From the NCBI RefSeq assembly GCF_013410565.1, contig NZ_JACCFO010000001.1, positions 2,852,001-2,916,000 on the forward strand: 64,000 nt of DNA, read 5' to 3'. Under the pieces are notes generated by a model. The model was not told where the DNA came from. It did no database searches and saw only the letters and a program-made list of their open reading frames with translations. This document shows positions 26,658-35,267 of this stretch, piece by piece (positions within the stretch are counted from its first letter, which is position 1; each line of letters begins with the position of its first letter). Both the position numbers and the translations under genes were made by a program. The stretch comes from Streptomonospora nanhaiensis. Its GTDB lineage: Bacteria > Actinomycetota > Actinomycetes > Streptosporangiales > Streptosporangiaceae.

Positions 26658-27512
26658 ATGGCCGCGGTGACCGCGACCCGCGTGCGCCGGGCGGCGGCCC
26701 GCACCGGCCAGTACGCCGCGCTGCTGTGCTACCTGGTCTTCCTGGCGTTCCCCCTGGTGTGGCTGCTGTCCACGGCGCTGAAGACGCCGCAGGAGATGGC
26801 GCTGCTGGACCCCACGTGGATCCCGCTGGAGCCCACCCTGGCCAACTTCGCCGCCGCGTTCGGTGAGCAGGACCTGGTGGGCGCGGCCCGGCGCAGTCTG
26901 ACCGTGGCGGTGTGCTCGGCGGTGCTGACGGTGCTGCTCGCGCTGCCGGCCGCCTACGTGCTGGCGCGCTACCGCTCGGTGGTGAACCGGATCGCCATGA
27001 GCTGGGTGCTGGTCAGCCAGGTGTTCCCGTTCATCCTGGTGATCATCGCGCTGTTCATGATCCTGCGGCAGTTCGGGCTGGTGAACTCCCTGGTGGGACT
27101 GGTGCTGGTGCACGCCACCTGGTGCCTGCCGTTCGTGCTGTGGATGCTGCGGGGCTACCTGCGCGGCATCCCGCGGGTGCTGGAGGAGGCCGCGGCGGTC
27201 GACGGCGCGGGCCGCTGGCGCACGCTGGTGTCGGTGGTGGCCCCGCTGGCGGCGCCGGGCGTGGCGGCCGCGCTGATGTTCGGGTTCATCTCGTCGTGGA
27301 ACGAGTTTTTGTTCGCGCTGATCCTGCTGAAGGACCCCGGGGTGCAGACGCTGCCGCTGGTGCTGGTGGCGTTCACCGGGCCCGAGGGCGTGGCGCGGCT
27401 GGGTCCGCTGGCGGCGGCGTCGCTGATGGCGGCCGTGCCCAGCCTGGTGTTCTTCGCGTTCATCCAGCGCCGGTTCCGCGGCGGCCTGGTCGACGGGGCG
27501 GTGAAGGGGTGA
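26658..27512 (+). CDS. sugar ABC transporter permease (MalG-like)
   Basis: 284 residues from the ATG at 26658 with CAGGAGG upstream, 52 nt after the first permease. Six spans and the EAA loop EEAAAVDGAGRWRTLVSVVA; the SSWNEFLFALILLKD stretch is typical of the second CUT1 permease. The start of the frame at 26619 is rejected because it lacks a binding site. Confidence 0.93.
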   Translation: MAAVTATRVRRAAARTGQYAALLCYLVFLAFPLVWLLSTALKTPQEMALLDPTWIPLEPTLANFAAAFGEQDLVGAARRSLTVAVCSAVLTVLLALPAAYVLARYRSVVNRIAMSWVLVSQVFPFILVIIALFMILRQFGLVNSLVGLVLVHATWCLPFVLWMLRGYLRGIPRVLEEAAAVDGAGRWRTLVSVVAPLAAPGVAAALMFGFISSWNEFLFALILLKDPGVQTLPLVLVAFTGPEGVARLGPLAAASLMAAVPSLVFFAFIQRRFRGGLVDGAVKG

Positions 27513-27517
27513 CCGCG

Positions 27518-28825
27518 ATGAGCGGAGGAACGGTGCGCCGGCGGCCGGGCGCGGCCCTGGTGGCCGCGGGCCTGGCGACGGCGGTGCTGGTGACCGGCTG
27601 CGCCCAGGGCGACCCGGGTGAGGAGCCGATGCGCTACCTGAGCCTGGCCTGGCAGACCCAGTCGATCGAGGCCAACCGGCGGCTGGTCGAGGAGTGGAAC
27701 CGGGAGCACCCCGAGGCGCCCGTGGAGTACGTGCAGGGCAGCTGGGACAACGTCAACGACCAGCTGGTCACGGCGTTCGAGGGCGGCGACCCGCCCGACA
27801 TCATCCACAACGAGTCGCCCACGCTGACCAGCTTCGAGTACCGCAACTACCTGGCCGACCTCGGCGACCACCTGCCCGCGGACGTGCGCGCCGACATCGG
27901 CGACGCCGCCTGGGACACCGTCACCATCGACGGCCGCGTGGTGGGCGTGCCGCTGCTCCAGGAGCCGCAGGTGCTGATCGCCAACGCCGACATCCTGCGG
28001 GAGTCGGGGGTGCGCGTGCCCACGGTCGAGGAGCCCTGGACCTGGGACGAGTTCGAGCAGGCGAGCCGGGAGCTGACCGTGCCCGGCGAGCGGCACGCGG
28101 TGGCCTGGCCGCTGAGCAGCCCCACCAACCGGGTGCTCAACCTGGCGCTGAACTTCGGCGGGGAGTTCTTCCGCGTCGCCGAGGACGGGGCGGTCACCGT
28201 CGAGGTGGGGCCCGAGGAGCGCGAGGTGCTGGAGCGCATCCACCGCCAGCTCTACACCGACCGCACGGCCGACCCGCAGGCGGTGGGCATGGGCGGCTCC
28301 GACCCGCTGCCCGCGTTCTTCGCCGGGCAGTACGCCATGGTCCAGGGCGGGGTCTACACCCGCCAGCAGGTGGTGGAGCAGGCGCCCGACGGGTTCGACT
28401 GGGTGATGCTGCCGCCGCTGGTGGGCGACGTCCCCGACCAGGGCGCCACCTCCCAGACGCTGTCGGTGGCCGCCGACAGCCCGCACGAGGCGGACGCGGC
28501 CGCGTTCGTGGCGTTCATGGCCGAGCCCGACAACCAGGTGGACCTCGCGCTGGGCGACTGGCTGACGCCCACCAGCCAGGAGGCGCTGGCATCACCCGAG
28601 CTGACCACGGAGGCCAACGAGTGGGACGTCGCCGTCCACGCGGCGGGCAGCCTCCGCTCGGCGCCCTACCTCCAGGTGCCCGGCTTCGACGAGTTCAAGA
28701 ACCGGGTGTCCGAGCCGCTTCTCCAGGAGTACTTCGGCGACCGCATCAGCCTGGACGAACTGGCGCGGCGCATGGAGGAGGAGGGCAACGCGGTGATGGC
28801 GAGGTACACGACCGATGAGGGGTGA
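27518..28825 (+). CDS. extracellular solute-binding lipoprotein of the glycohydrolase operon
   Basis: 435 residues from the ATG at 27518 (AAGGGG upstream); a GTG at 27509 overlapping the previous stop is an alternative. A lipobox LVTGC places the protein on the outer face of the membrane. The mature part is a family-1 sugar-binding protein (WDNVNDQLVTAFEGGDPPDI, NRVLNLALNFGGEFF, ADAAAFVAFMAEPDNQVDLA). It captures the ligand for the two permeases. It is unrelated in detail to the binding protein at 50094, so the two systems likely take different ligands. The next gene overlaps it by 11 nt. Confidence 0.92.
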   Translation: MSGGTVRRRPGAALVAAGLATAVLVTGCAQGDPGEEPMRYLSLAWQTQSIEANRRLVEEWNREHPEAPVEYVQGSWDNVNDQLVTAFEGGDPPDIIHNESPTLTSFEYRNYLADLGDHLPADVRADIGDAAWDTVTIDGRVVGVPLLQEPQVLIANADILRESGVRVPTVEEPWTWDEFEQASRELTVPGERHAVAWPLSSPTNRVLNLALNFGGEFFRVAEDGAVTVEVGPEEREVLERIHRQLYTDRTADPQAVGMGGSDPLPAFFAGQYAMVQGGVYTRQQVVEQAPDGFDWVMLPPLVGDVPDQGATSQTLSVAADSPHEADAAAFVAFMAEPDNQVDLALGDWLTPTSQEALASPELTTEANEWDVAVHAAGSLRSAPYLQVPGFDEFKNRVSEPLLQEYFGDRISLDELARRMEEEGNAVMARYTTDEG

Positions 28826-29900
28826 GGACACGGGCCGCGCCGGCGGCGCGGCCGAGGGCCCGGACGGCTCCCTTCGGGACCGGGCGCGCGGCGCCCTGCT
28901 GGGCCTGGCCTGCGGCGACGCGCTGGGGCGGCCGGCCGAGAACATGACGCCCGAGGCCATCGCCGAGCGGTGGGGGCGGCTGACCGAACTGGCCGTCGAC
29001 GAGCACGGCGTGGCGGCGGGCACCGACGACACCGAGTACTCGGTGTTCATCGGGCTGCTGCTGGCCGAGCACGGCCGGGGCCTGCGGCCCGAGCACGTGG
29101 TGGCGGCCTACGAGCGCGACGTGCTGACCATCGAGGGGCCCATGCGCGGCGCGGGGTTCTCCGAACTGGGCACCGTCCAGGCGCTGCGGCGGGGGCTGGC
29201 GCCGCCCCACACCGGGCGGCGGCACCTGCACGGCTGGTCCGACGGCCTGGCGATGCGGGCGGCGCCCTACGGGGTGTTCGCGGCGGGCGACCCGGCGCAG
29301 GCCGCGCGGCTGATCGAACTCGAAGGGCAGGTCAGCCACGCCGGCGAGGGCCTGCTGGGCGGCCGCGCGGTGGCGGCGGGCGTGGCGGCGGCGATCGCCG
29401 GGGCCGCGCCGCACGAGGTCGCCGCGGCGGCGCGGGAGCAGGTCCCGGCCGACTCCTGGACGGGACGCGCCCTGGCCCACGCGGTGCGCGCCGCCGACGA
29501 GGCGCCCGACACCGCCGCGCTGGGCGCGGCGCTGCACGCGGCCGTGGTGCCGGCGCACTACCCGTGGACCGACCTGGCGCCCGAGGCGGTCGCGCTGGCG
29601 TTCGGTGCCTACCTCGCCGCGGGCGGCGAGGTCGAGGAGGCCGTGGTGACGGCCGCCAACATGGGCCGCGACGCCGACACCACGGCGGCGATCGCCGGAG
29701 CCCTCGCGGGGGCCGGGCGCGGCGCCTCGCGGATCCCGCGGCGGTGGGCGGCGGCGATCGGGCCGGTGACGGGCAGCTGCCTGCCGTCGGTCGCGGGGCG
29801 CCGCGTCACCGAGGTCGCCGACCTGCTGGTGGCGGCCGGCGCGGCCGACCGGGCCGGGGCGGCGGGCCGGGGCGGCGCCGCGCGGGGGGCGCACGACTGA
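28815..29900 (+). CDS. ADP-ribosylglycohydrolase family protein A
   Basis: 361 residues, all-helical DraG/ARH fold. The metal-binding residues are canonical: GLACGDALGRPAEN, then TDDTE at 70-74, and GRDADTTAAIAGALAGA near 286-290. Family members use two Mg/Mn ions to hydrolyse ADP-ribosyl or other ribosyl N- or O-glycosidic bonds. No signal peptide, so it acts in the cytoplasm on an imported or internal substrate. It overlaps the binding-protein gene by 11 nt and is first of four relatives, which argues for a catabolic role tied to the transporter. Confidence 0.9.
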   Translation: MRGEDTGRAGGAAEGPDGSLRDRARGALLGLACGDALGRPAENMTPEAIAERWGRLTELAVDEHGVAAGTDDTEYSVFIGLLLAEHGRGLRPEHVVAAYERDVLTIEGPMRGAGFSELGTVQALRRGLAPPHTGRRHLHGWSDGLAMRAAPYGVFAAGDPAQAARLIELEGQVSHAGEGLLGGRAVAAGVAAAIAGAAPHEVAAAAREQVPADSWTGRALAHAVRAADEAPDTAALGAALHAAVVPAHYPWTDLAPEAVALAFGAYLAAGGEVEEAVVTAANMGRDADTTAAIAGALAGAGRGASRIPRRWAAAIGPVTGSCLPSVAGRRVTEVADLLVAAGAADRAGAAGRGGAARGAHD

Positions 29901-30000
29901 TGACCCGCGCCGCCGGCCGCGGGGCCGGCGGCGCGCGCACGAGCGGTAGAGGCGACCGGGCCGCGCCCGTCGGCGGGCCCGGCGCAGGGAGGGGACGGCA

Positions 30001-31131
30001 GTGACAACGGGGGACGATCCGGCACGCAGAACCGGTGCCGGCACGGCGGGCGCGGGTCCGGGGCCGCAGGCGTCCGGCGCGCTCGGCGACCGGATCCGCG
30101 GGGCGTTCGCGGGCCTGGCGATCGGGGACGCGGTGGGCTGGCCGGCCGGGCGGCACCGGTTCGCGCTGCTCGCGCCGTGGACGCGGCGGCTGGGCCGGGA
30201 GCTGGACCTGTTCGCCGAGGAGCACCGCGTCACGACGCTGCCGGTGCCCTTCGCGCTGAACCAGCCGGTGGCGCCGCTGGCCATGGGGCCCTCCGACGAC
30301 GCCGAGTGGCTGGCGTGGACGGCCCTGGGCATCGCGACCGACCGCGCCGAGGCGTTCGCCGCCCTGGCCGGCCGCGACGACATCCGGGCGCGGATCTCGG
30401 TGCGCACGGCGCTGGACAACCTCGCCCGGGGGCTGGGCCCGCCGCACAGCGGACACGACAACCCGCACTTCTTCGACGACGCGGCGGCGGTGCGCGCGGT
30501 CGCCTTCGGCGCGGCCCGGCCCGGGCGGCCCGAGGCCGCCGCCGACGACGCCCGCGCCGACGCCGAGGTCACCAACTCCGGCGACGGCGTCAGCGCCGCC
30601 CGCGCCATGGCCGCGGCCGTCGCGGCGGCGGTGGCCGGCGCCGGACCGGCCGAGGCGCTGGCCACCGGCACGGCGCAGCTGCCGCCGGGCAGCGCGATCG
30701 GCGCGGTCGTGGGCGAGGCGCTGGCCGAACTGGGGCGGGCCGCGCCCGGGCAGCCGTTCGACCTGCTTCCGGCCCTCGAAGCGGTCTGCTGCGACCACGT
30801 CTACTCCTACGGCACGGCGGCGCAGGCCACGCTGGCCGCCGCGTTCGCGCTGACCGGCGCCGCCCAAGGCGCGCTGGGCCCGGCCGTGAGCGCGGCGGCG
30901 TGCCTGGCGCCGCTGGCGGACTCCGCGCCCGCCCTCACGGGCGCGCTCGCCGGGGCGCTGGGCGGCTACTCCGCCGTCGCGCCCGCCTGGCGGGCGCGCG
31001 CGGCCCCGCTGGCCGGGTGCTGCCTGCCCGAACTGGCCGGCACCGACCTCATCGGCGTCGCCGACGCGCTCGCCGCCTCGGCCCGGAGTGACAACGACGA
31101 CCGCGGCGCGGGTGCGCGCCGCGACCCGTGA
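30001..31131 (+). CDS. ADP-ribosylglycohydrolase family protein B, divergent active site
   Basis: 376 residues, GTG start with GGAGGGG upstream, 100 nt after gene A. The opening GAFAGLAIGDAVGWPAGRH is family-like, but the first metal motif is SDDAE near residue 98 instead of TDDT. The C-terminal motif aligned with GRDADT reads PLADSAP, so one of two aspartates is lost. HSGHDNPHFFDDAAAVRAVA and TNSGDGVSAARAMAAAVAA resemble the substrate-side region of the family. It may be an enzyme with altered metal use, or a non-catalytic partner. Its stop overlaps a possible GTG start of gene C. Confidence 0.85.
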   Translation: MTTGDDPARRTGAGTAGAGPGPQASGALGDRIRGAFAGLAIGDAVGWPAGRHRFALLAPWTRRLGRELDLFAEEHRVTTLPVPFALNQPVAPLAMGPSDDAEWLAWTALGIATDRAEAFAALAGRDDIRARISVRTALDNLARGLGPPHSGHDNPHFFDDAAAVRAVAFGAARPGRPEAAADDARADAEVTNSGDGVSAARAMAAAVAAAVAGAGPAEALATGTAQLPPGSAIGAVVGEALAELGRAAPGQPFDLLPALEAVCCDHVYSYGTAAQATLAAAFALTGAAQGALGPAVSAAACLAPLADSAPALTGALAGALGGYSAVAPAWRARAAPLAGCCLPELAGTDLIGVADALAASARSDNDDRGAGARRDP

Positions 31132-31142
31132 AGGAGCCATCC

Positions 31143-32291
31143 ATGCTGACCCGCCTGCAGGACAAGGCCGTCGGCGCGATCGCCGGTGCCGCCGTGGGCG
31201 ACGCGCTCGGCGGCGCGACCGAAGGCTGGACCGTCGAGCAGATCCACCGGCGCTACGGCGGCTACGTGGAGGGAGTCGTCGGCCCCTTCAACCCCGACTG
31301 GCGCAACGCCCGGCCCATCGCGCCCTACCACAAGGGCGACGGCCACATCACCGACGACACCCTGATGACCCAGGCGCTGATCCGGGTCTACGCCCGGGCC
31401 GAGCGGCACCTGGACGCCTACGCCGCCGCCGAGCTGCTGGTGCCGGAGATGATGGGGCAGCGGCGGTGGGTGCCCGAACTGGAGGAGGAGGCGCTGCTGC
31501 TGCAGCGGGTCTTCCTCGCCGAGAAGTGGCTGGTGGCGCGGCTGCACTACGGGCACGTGGATCCGCGCGAGGCGGGCACCGGCAACATCGTCAACTGCGG
31601 CGCGGCGATGTACATGGCGCCGGTGGGCGTGGTCAACGCCGGCGACCCGGAGGGCGCCTACGCCGAGGCGATCGACCTGGCGGGGGCGCACCAGTCCAGC
31701 TACGGCCGGGAGGCGGCCGGGGTGTTCGCGGCGGCGGTGGCGGCGGCCATGGCGCCGGGCGCCGACGCCGAGGCGGTGGTGGCGGCCGCGCTGGGGCTGG
31801 CCAAGGACGGCACGCGCGCCGCGATCGAGGCCGTGTGCGAGCGGGCGCGCGGCATCGACGGGTGGCGCGGGTCGGCCCCGGCGCTGCGCGAGGCCATGGC
31901 GCCGTTCGACACGGTCGCCGACACCTACCGCGACCAAGGGCTGGGCGCCCGCAGGCCCAGCCGGGTGCACGCCATCGAGGAACTGCCGATGGCGCTGGCG
32001 TTCCTGCTGATCGCTGGGGGCGACTACCGCGAGACCGTGCTGGGCGGGGTGAACTACGGGCGCGACGCCGACTCCATCGCCAGCATGGGCGGCGCCATCG
32101 CCGGGGCCCTGGGCGGCCGCGACGCGGTGCCCGGCGAGTGGCGCACCCAGGTCGCCGAGGCCAGCCGCACCGACATCGAGACCCCCGGCCTGGAGCTGGC
32201 GGAGGTCGCGCTGCGCATCCGCGCGGCCGACCGCCGCCGCCGCGAGGCGGCCGACGCCGCCCTGGCCGCCCTGGAGGCCCCGGCCGGCTGA
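31143..32291 (+). CDS. ADP-ribosylglycohydrolase family protein C
   Basis: 382 residues from the ATG at 31143, which has AAGGAG six bases upstream; the GTG at 31128 is less likely. Complete motifs: GAAVGDALGGATEGWT, GHITDDTLMTQAL with TDDT near 70-73, GTGNIVNCGAAMYMAPVGVV, and VNYGRDADSIASMGGAIAGA near 308. It differs from A by a longer lid region after TDDT (VPEMMGQRRWVPELEEEALL). Likely a cytoplasmic hydrolase of a ribosyl or related glycosidic bond, co-translated with its neighbours. Confidence 0.9.
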   Translation: MLTRLQDKAVGAIAGAAVGDALGGATEGWTVEQIHRRYGGYVEGVVGPFNPDWRNARPIAPYHKGDGHITDDTLMTQALIRVYARAERHLDAYAAAELLVPEMMGQRRWVPELEEEALLLQRVFLAEKWLVARLHYGHVDPREAGTGNIVNCGAAMYMAPVGVVNAGDPEGAYAEAIDLAGAHQSSYGREAAGVFAAAVAAAMAPGADAEAVVAAALGLAKDGTRAAIEAVCERARGIDGWRGSAPALREAMAPFDTVADTYRDQGLGARRPSRVHAIEELPMALAFLLIAGGDYRETVLGGVNYGRDADSIASMGGAIAGALGGRDAVPGEWRTQVAEASRTDIETPGLELAEVALRIRAADRRRREAADAALAALEAPAG

Positions 32292-32660
32292 GGGAGGCGC
32301 GGGTGCGGCGCGGTGGCCAGGCGCGGCCGGTGCGGCTCTCCGGCACCGGCCCGGCGTTGGGGCGCCGGTTCACCGGGCAGCCGTCGCGCGATCGCGTGCG
32401 CGCCGGCAGGCCACCCGTCCCGCCGGCCGCACCCGGCACGGCCCTCGGCGCGCCGCGGAACCCGGCGCGGCACCGATTGGGACGGCGCGAAGCCCCGTCC
32501 ACGGTCGCGGGCAAACCCGGTGCCGGGCACGCGCGGGGCCGCGCCGCGCGTTGGCCGGTCAACGGCCGCCGCCGCGCGGCCCGTCGGCGGCCGGCTCCGC
32601 CGGAGCCGCCCCGCCGGAGCCGGTCCGTCCGACACAACGACCACTGGAGGAACCCGCCCC
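32292..32660. other. gap between glycohydrolases C and D with overlapping hairpins
   Basis: No gene is visible. At 32591-32623 the sequence CCGGCTCCG can pair either with an adjacent CGGAGCC (32600-32606 region) or with CGGAGCCGG at 32615-32623, giving two mutually exclusive stems 38 nt before gene D. This could be a partial terminator or an attenuator, or just GC-rich chance. Confidence 0.35.
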
Positions 32661-34037
32661 ATGCGCGTGACCTGGATCCATTCCGAGGACCTCATCGGGC
32701 ACGAACTGCGCCAAGCCGATCAGGACGGCCGCGACCCCGGCGCCGTGGCCCGGGTGCGGGAGCGCTGGCGGGCCGCCGGCGGGCACGACGCGCCGCCGCT
32801 GGCGGGCGCGTCGCCGGAGCCGGCCCCGCCCGAACTGCGGGCGCTGGCCGAGGACCTGCTGGACGAACTGTCCGCCCTTCCCTCGCCGCTGGCCGGGGAC
32901 GAGCCCACCGACCTGCCCGACATCATCGCGGCCTGCCCGGAGTGGCCGGTGGGTCCCGTGGCCGCGCCGGGCGCCGACCTCGCCGACCGGCTACTCGGCG
33001 CCTGGACCGGCCGGGCGGCCGGGTGCGTGCTCGGCAAGCCGGTCGAGAAGATCCCCCGCGCCGGTATCCGGGAGATCGCCGAGGCCACCGGGAACTGGCC
33101 GGTGCGGGGCTGGTTCACGGCCAAGGGCCTGCCCGACGACGTCGCGGCGCGCTGGCCGTGGAACCGGCGCAGCGCCCCCACCAGCCTGGCCGAGACCCTC
33201 GACGGCACGCCCGAGGACGACGACCTCAACTTCCCCATGCTCGGCCTGGCCCTGCTCGAACGCCACGGATCCCGGTTCACCAGCGAGGACGTCGCCCAGA
33301 TCTGGCTGGACGAACTTCCGCCCGGCCGGATCTTCACCGCCGAGCGGGTGGCCGTGCGCAACCTGCTCACGGGGGTCGTGCCGCCGCACACCGCAACCGT
33401 GCGCAACCCCTTCCGGGAGTGGATCGGCGCGCTGATCCGCGCCGACGTGTTCGGGTGGGCCAACCCGGGCGATCCGGGCACGGCCGCGATGATGGCGCAC
33501 CGCGACGCCGTGGTCAGCCACACCGGCAACGGGGTCTACGGCGCGATGTTCGCCGCCGCGCTGGCCGCGATGGCCCCGGTGGCCGACTCCCCCGCCGCCG
33601 CCCTGGAGACCGCGCTGCGGGTGGTGCCGCCGCGCTCGCGGCTGGCCGCCGCCGTCCGCGACGCGATGGTGCTCGCGGCGGGCGCCGACGACTTCGAGGA
33701 GGTGGTCGACGGCCTCTACGCGGCGCACGGCCACCTGCACTGGGTGCACGCGGTGAACAACGCGGCGGTGATCGCCGCCGCGCTGGTCCACGGCGCCGGG
33801 GACTTCGCCGCGTCCATCACCCGGGCGGTGTCGGCCGGGTGGGACACCGACTCGGTGGGCGCCACGGTGGGGTCGGCGGCCGGGGCGCTGACGGGCGCCG
33901 CGGCCCTGCCGGAGTACTGGACCGCCCCGCTGCGGGGCCGCGTGGCCAGCAGCCTCACCGGCTTCGGCGGGATCACCTTCGCCGAACTGACCGCCCGCAC
34001 CCTGGCCCTGCGCACCGACCCCGCCGCGATGCCGTAG
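32661..34037 (+). CDS. ADP-ribosylglycohydrolase family protein D with N-terminal extension
   Basis: 458 residues, ATG at 32661 with GGAGG ten bases upstream. Residues 1-105 form an extension beginning MRVTWIHSEDLIGHELRQA, seen as a conserved start in one subgroup of this family. The glycohydrolase domain follows: GAWTGRAAGCVLGKPVEKIP, an unusual TPEDDDLNFPML in place of TDDT near residue 185, GNGVYGAMFAAALAAM, and VSAGWDTDSVGATVGSAAGA near 395. Acidic metal ligands are kept, though the motif differs. It is the last gene of the LacI/ABC cluster, 369 nt after gene C. Confidence 0.88.
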   Translation: MRVTWIHSEDLIGHELRQADQDGRDPGAVARVRERWRAAGGHDAPPLAGASPEPAPPELRALAEDLLDELSALPSPLAGDEPTDLPDIIAACPEWPVGPVAAPGADLADRLLGAWTGRAAGCVLGKPVEKIPRAGIREIAEATGNWPVRGWFTAKGLPDDVAARWPWNRRSAPTSLAETLDGTPEDDDLNFPMLGLALLERHGSRFTSEDVAQIWLDELPPGRIFTAERVAVRNLLTGVVPPHTATVRNPFREWIGALIRADVFGWANPGDPGTAAMMAHRDAVVSHTGNGVYGAMFAAALAAMAPVADSPAAALETALRVVPPRSRLAAAVRDAMVLAAGADDFEEVVDGLYAAHGHLHWVHAVNNAAVIAAALVHGAGDFAASITRAVSAGWDTDSVGATVGSAAGALTGAAALPEYWTAPLRGRVASSLTGFGGITFAELTARTLALRTDPAAMP

Positions 34038-34522
34038 CCCAGGGGCACCCGGCTCGCCGCCGGCGCCTGGCCGCCCGCCGGGTGCGGGACCCTGCTCTCG
34101 GCGGACCGCCGCGAGGACCGCCACCACCCGGCGGGGCCGGCCGGCGGCCACCGCTCCGCATCGCGGCGGTGGGGGCGCGGCGGGGGCGGTCGCCTCCCGG
34201 CCGGGTGTGGCCGGTGCTGGGAGGCGTTTTCGTGGGCGGTGACGCGGTTCGCGGCCACCCGGGCCGGAGGGATGAGGCGGAATCCCCGCCCGGCCTGCGC
34301 GCGCGAGGGCACCTGCCGGCCGTTCGCCCTTCTTGCCCTCACCGACGGCGGGCGCGGTGCCGGCCACGAGGTCCCACCGAGGCCCCGGTATCTGCCCATG
34401 GTGAGACGCCGAACAGGTGCGCCGCGCCCTGGTGTTCCCCGGGTCTGCGTCCCGCGCGCCCCCGCCCCCGCCGCCCTCGGCTCCCGTCGCCACCTCGCCC
34501 GCCCCTCCTGGGCAGCGCCGGC
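34038..34522. other. intergenic region between convergent genes
   Basis: 485 bp with no convincing gene and only short hairpins (for example CCACCGC/GCGGTGG at 34148-34172). Nothing else is recognisable. Confidence 0.3.
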
Positions 34523-35164
34523 TCAGGCCGGCACGGCCGGCGCCTCCTCTGCCGCTTCCTCGCCGCCGCGGGCGGCCGGGCGGCGCCACACGGTGCCCCG
34601 GCGCTCGTGTTCGAGGATCTGCTCGGCCAGCAGCGCCGCCTGGGCGCCGTAGAGGCGCTCCACCAGCCACAGGCCGAGGTCGATCCCCGAGGTCACACCG
34701 CCGCAGGTGACCAGGTCGCCGTCGTCCACGACCCGGCCCGCCACCACCTCGGCGCCCTGGGCGGCGAGGTCCTGCGTTGCGGCGTGGTGCGTGGTGCAGG
34801 GGCGCCCGGCGGTGAGGCCGGCGGCCGACAGCAGCAGGGTGCCGGTGCACACCCCCGCCATGATCAGGCCGGGCCGCGCCGCCTCGGCGAGCGCCCGGGG
34901 CAGCGCGCCCGACCGGACCTGGCGGTCCACGGCCGAGCCCGCGCCGTAGCCGCCGCCGGGGACCACGACGAGGTCGGCCCGCGCGGGGTCCAGGGCCGCG
35001 CCGGCCCGCACCTCCATGCCGAAGGACGTGGTGACGGTTCCGGGTCCGCCCAGGGTGACGAACGTCGTGCGGACGTCGTCCACGACGTCCAGCGCCCCCA
35101 GCGGACCGACGAGGTCCTGGTCCTCCACTCCGTCGTAGAGCACGGCCTGCACGCGCAGGGTCAT
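34523..35164 (-). CDS. DJ-1/PfpI family protein
   Basis: 213 residues from the ATG at 35164, with GGGGAGG upstream. A single DJ-1/PfpI domain: VVVPGGGYGAGSAV, the nucleophile-elbow cysteine in MAGVCTGTLLLSAAGLTAGR near residue 102, and CGGVTSGIDLGLWLVERLYG. Such proteins include isonitrile hydratases and stress-related deglycase-like proteins. Divergent from a full-length GlxA-type regulator that carries the same domain fused to a DNA-binding part, with a 103-bp shared promoter region, so it may be that regulator's target. Confidence 0.88.
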   Translation of the reverse strand: MTLRVQAVLYDGVEDQDLVGPLGALDVVDDVRTTFVTLGGPGTVTTSFGMEVRAGAALDPARADLVVVPGGGYGAGSAVDRQVRSGALPRALAEAARPGLIMAGVCTGTLLLSAAGLTAGRPCTTHHAATQDLAAQGAEVVAGRVVDDGDLVTCGGVTSGIDLGLWLVERLYGAQAALLAEQILEHERRGTVWRRPAARGGEEAAEEAPAVPA

Positions 35165-35267
35165 CGCTGCCTCCCCGGGATCGGCTGTCTTGCGGACACG
35201 CCGAGTATCGCGACGGGCTCCCCGGGGGGACAGCGGCCCGATGGACCGCCATGCGTAGGATTCGGCC

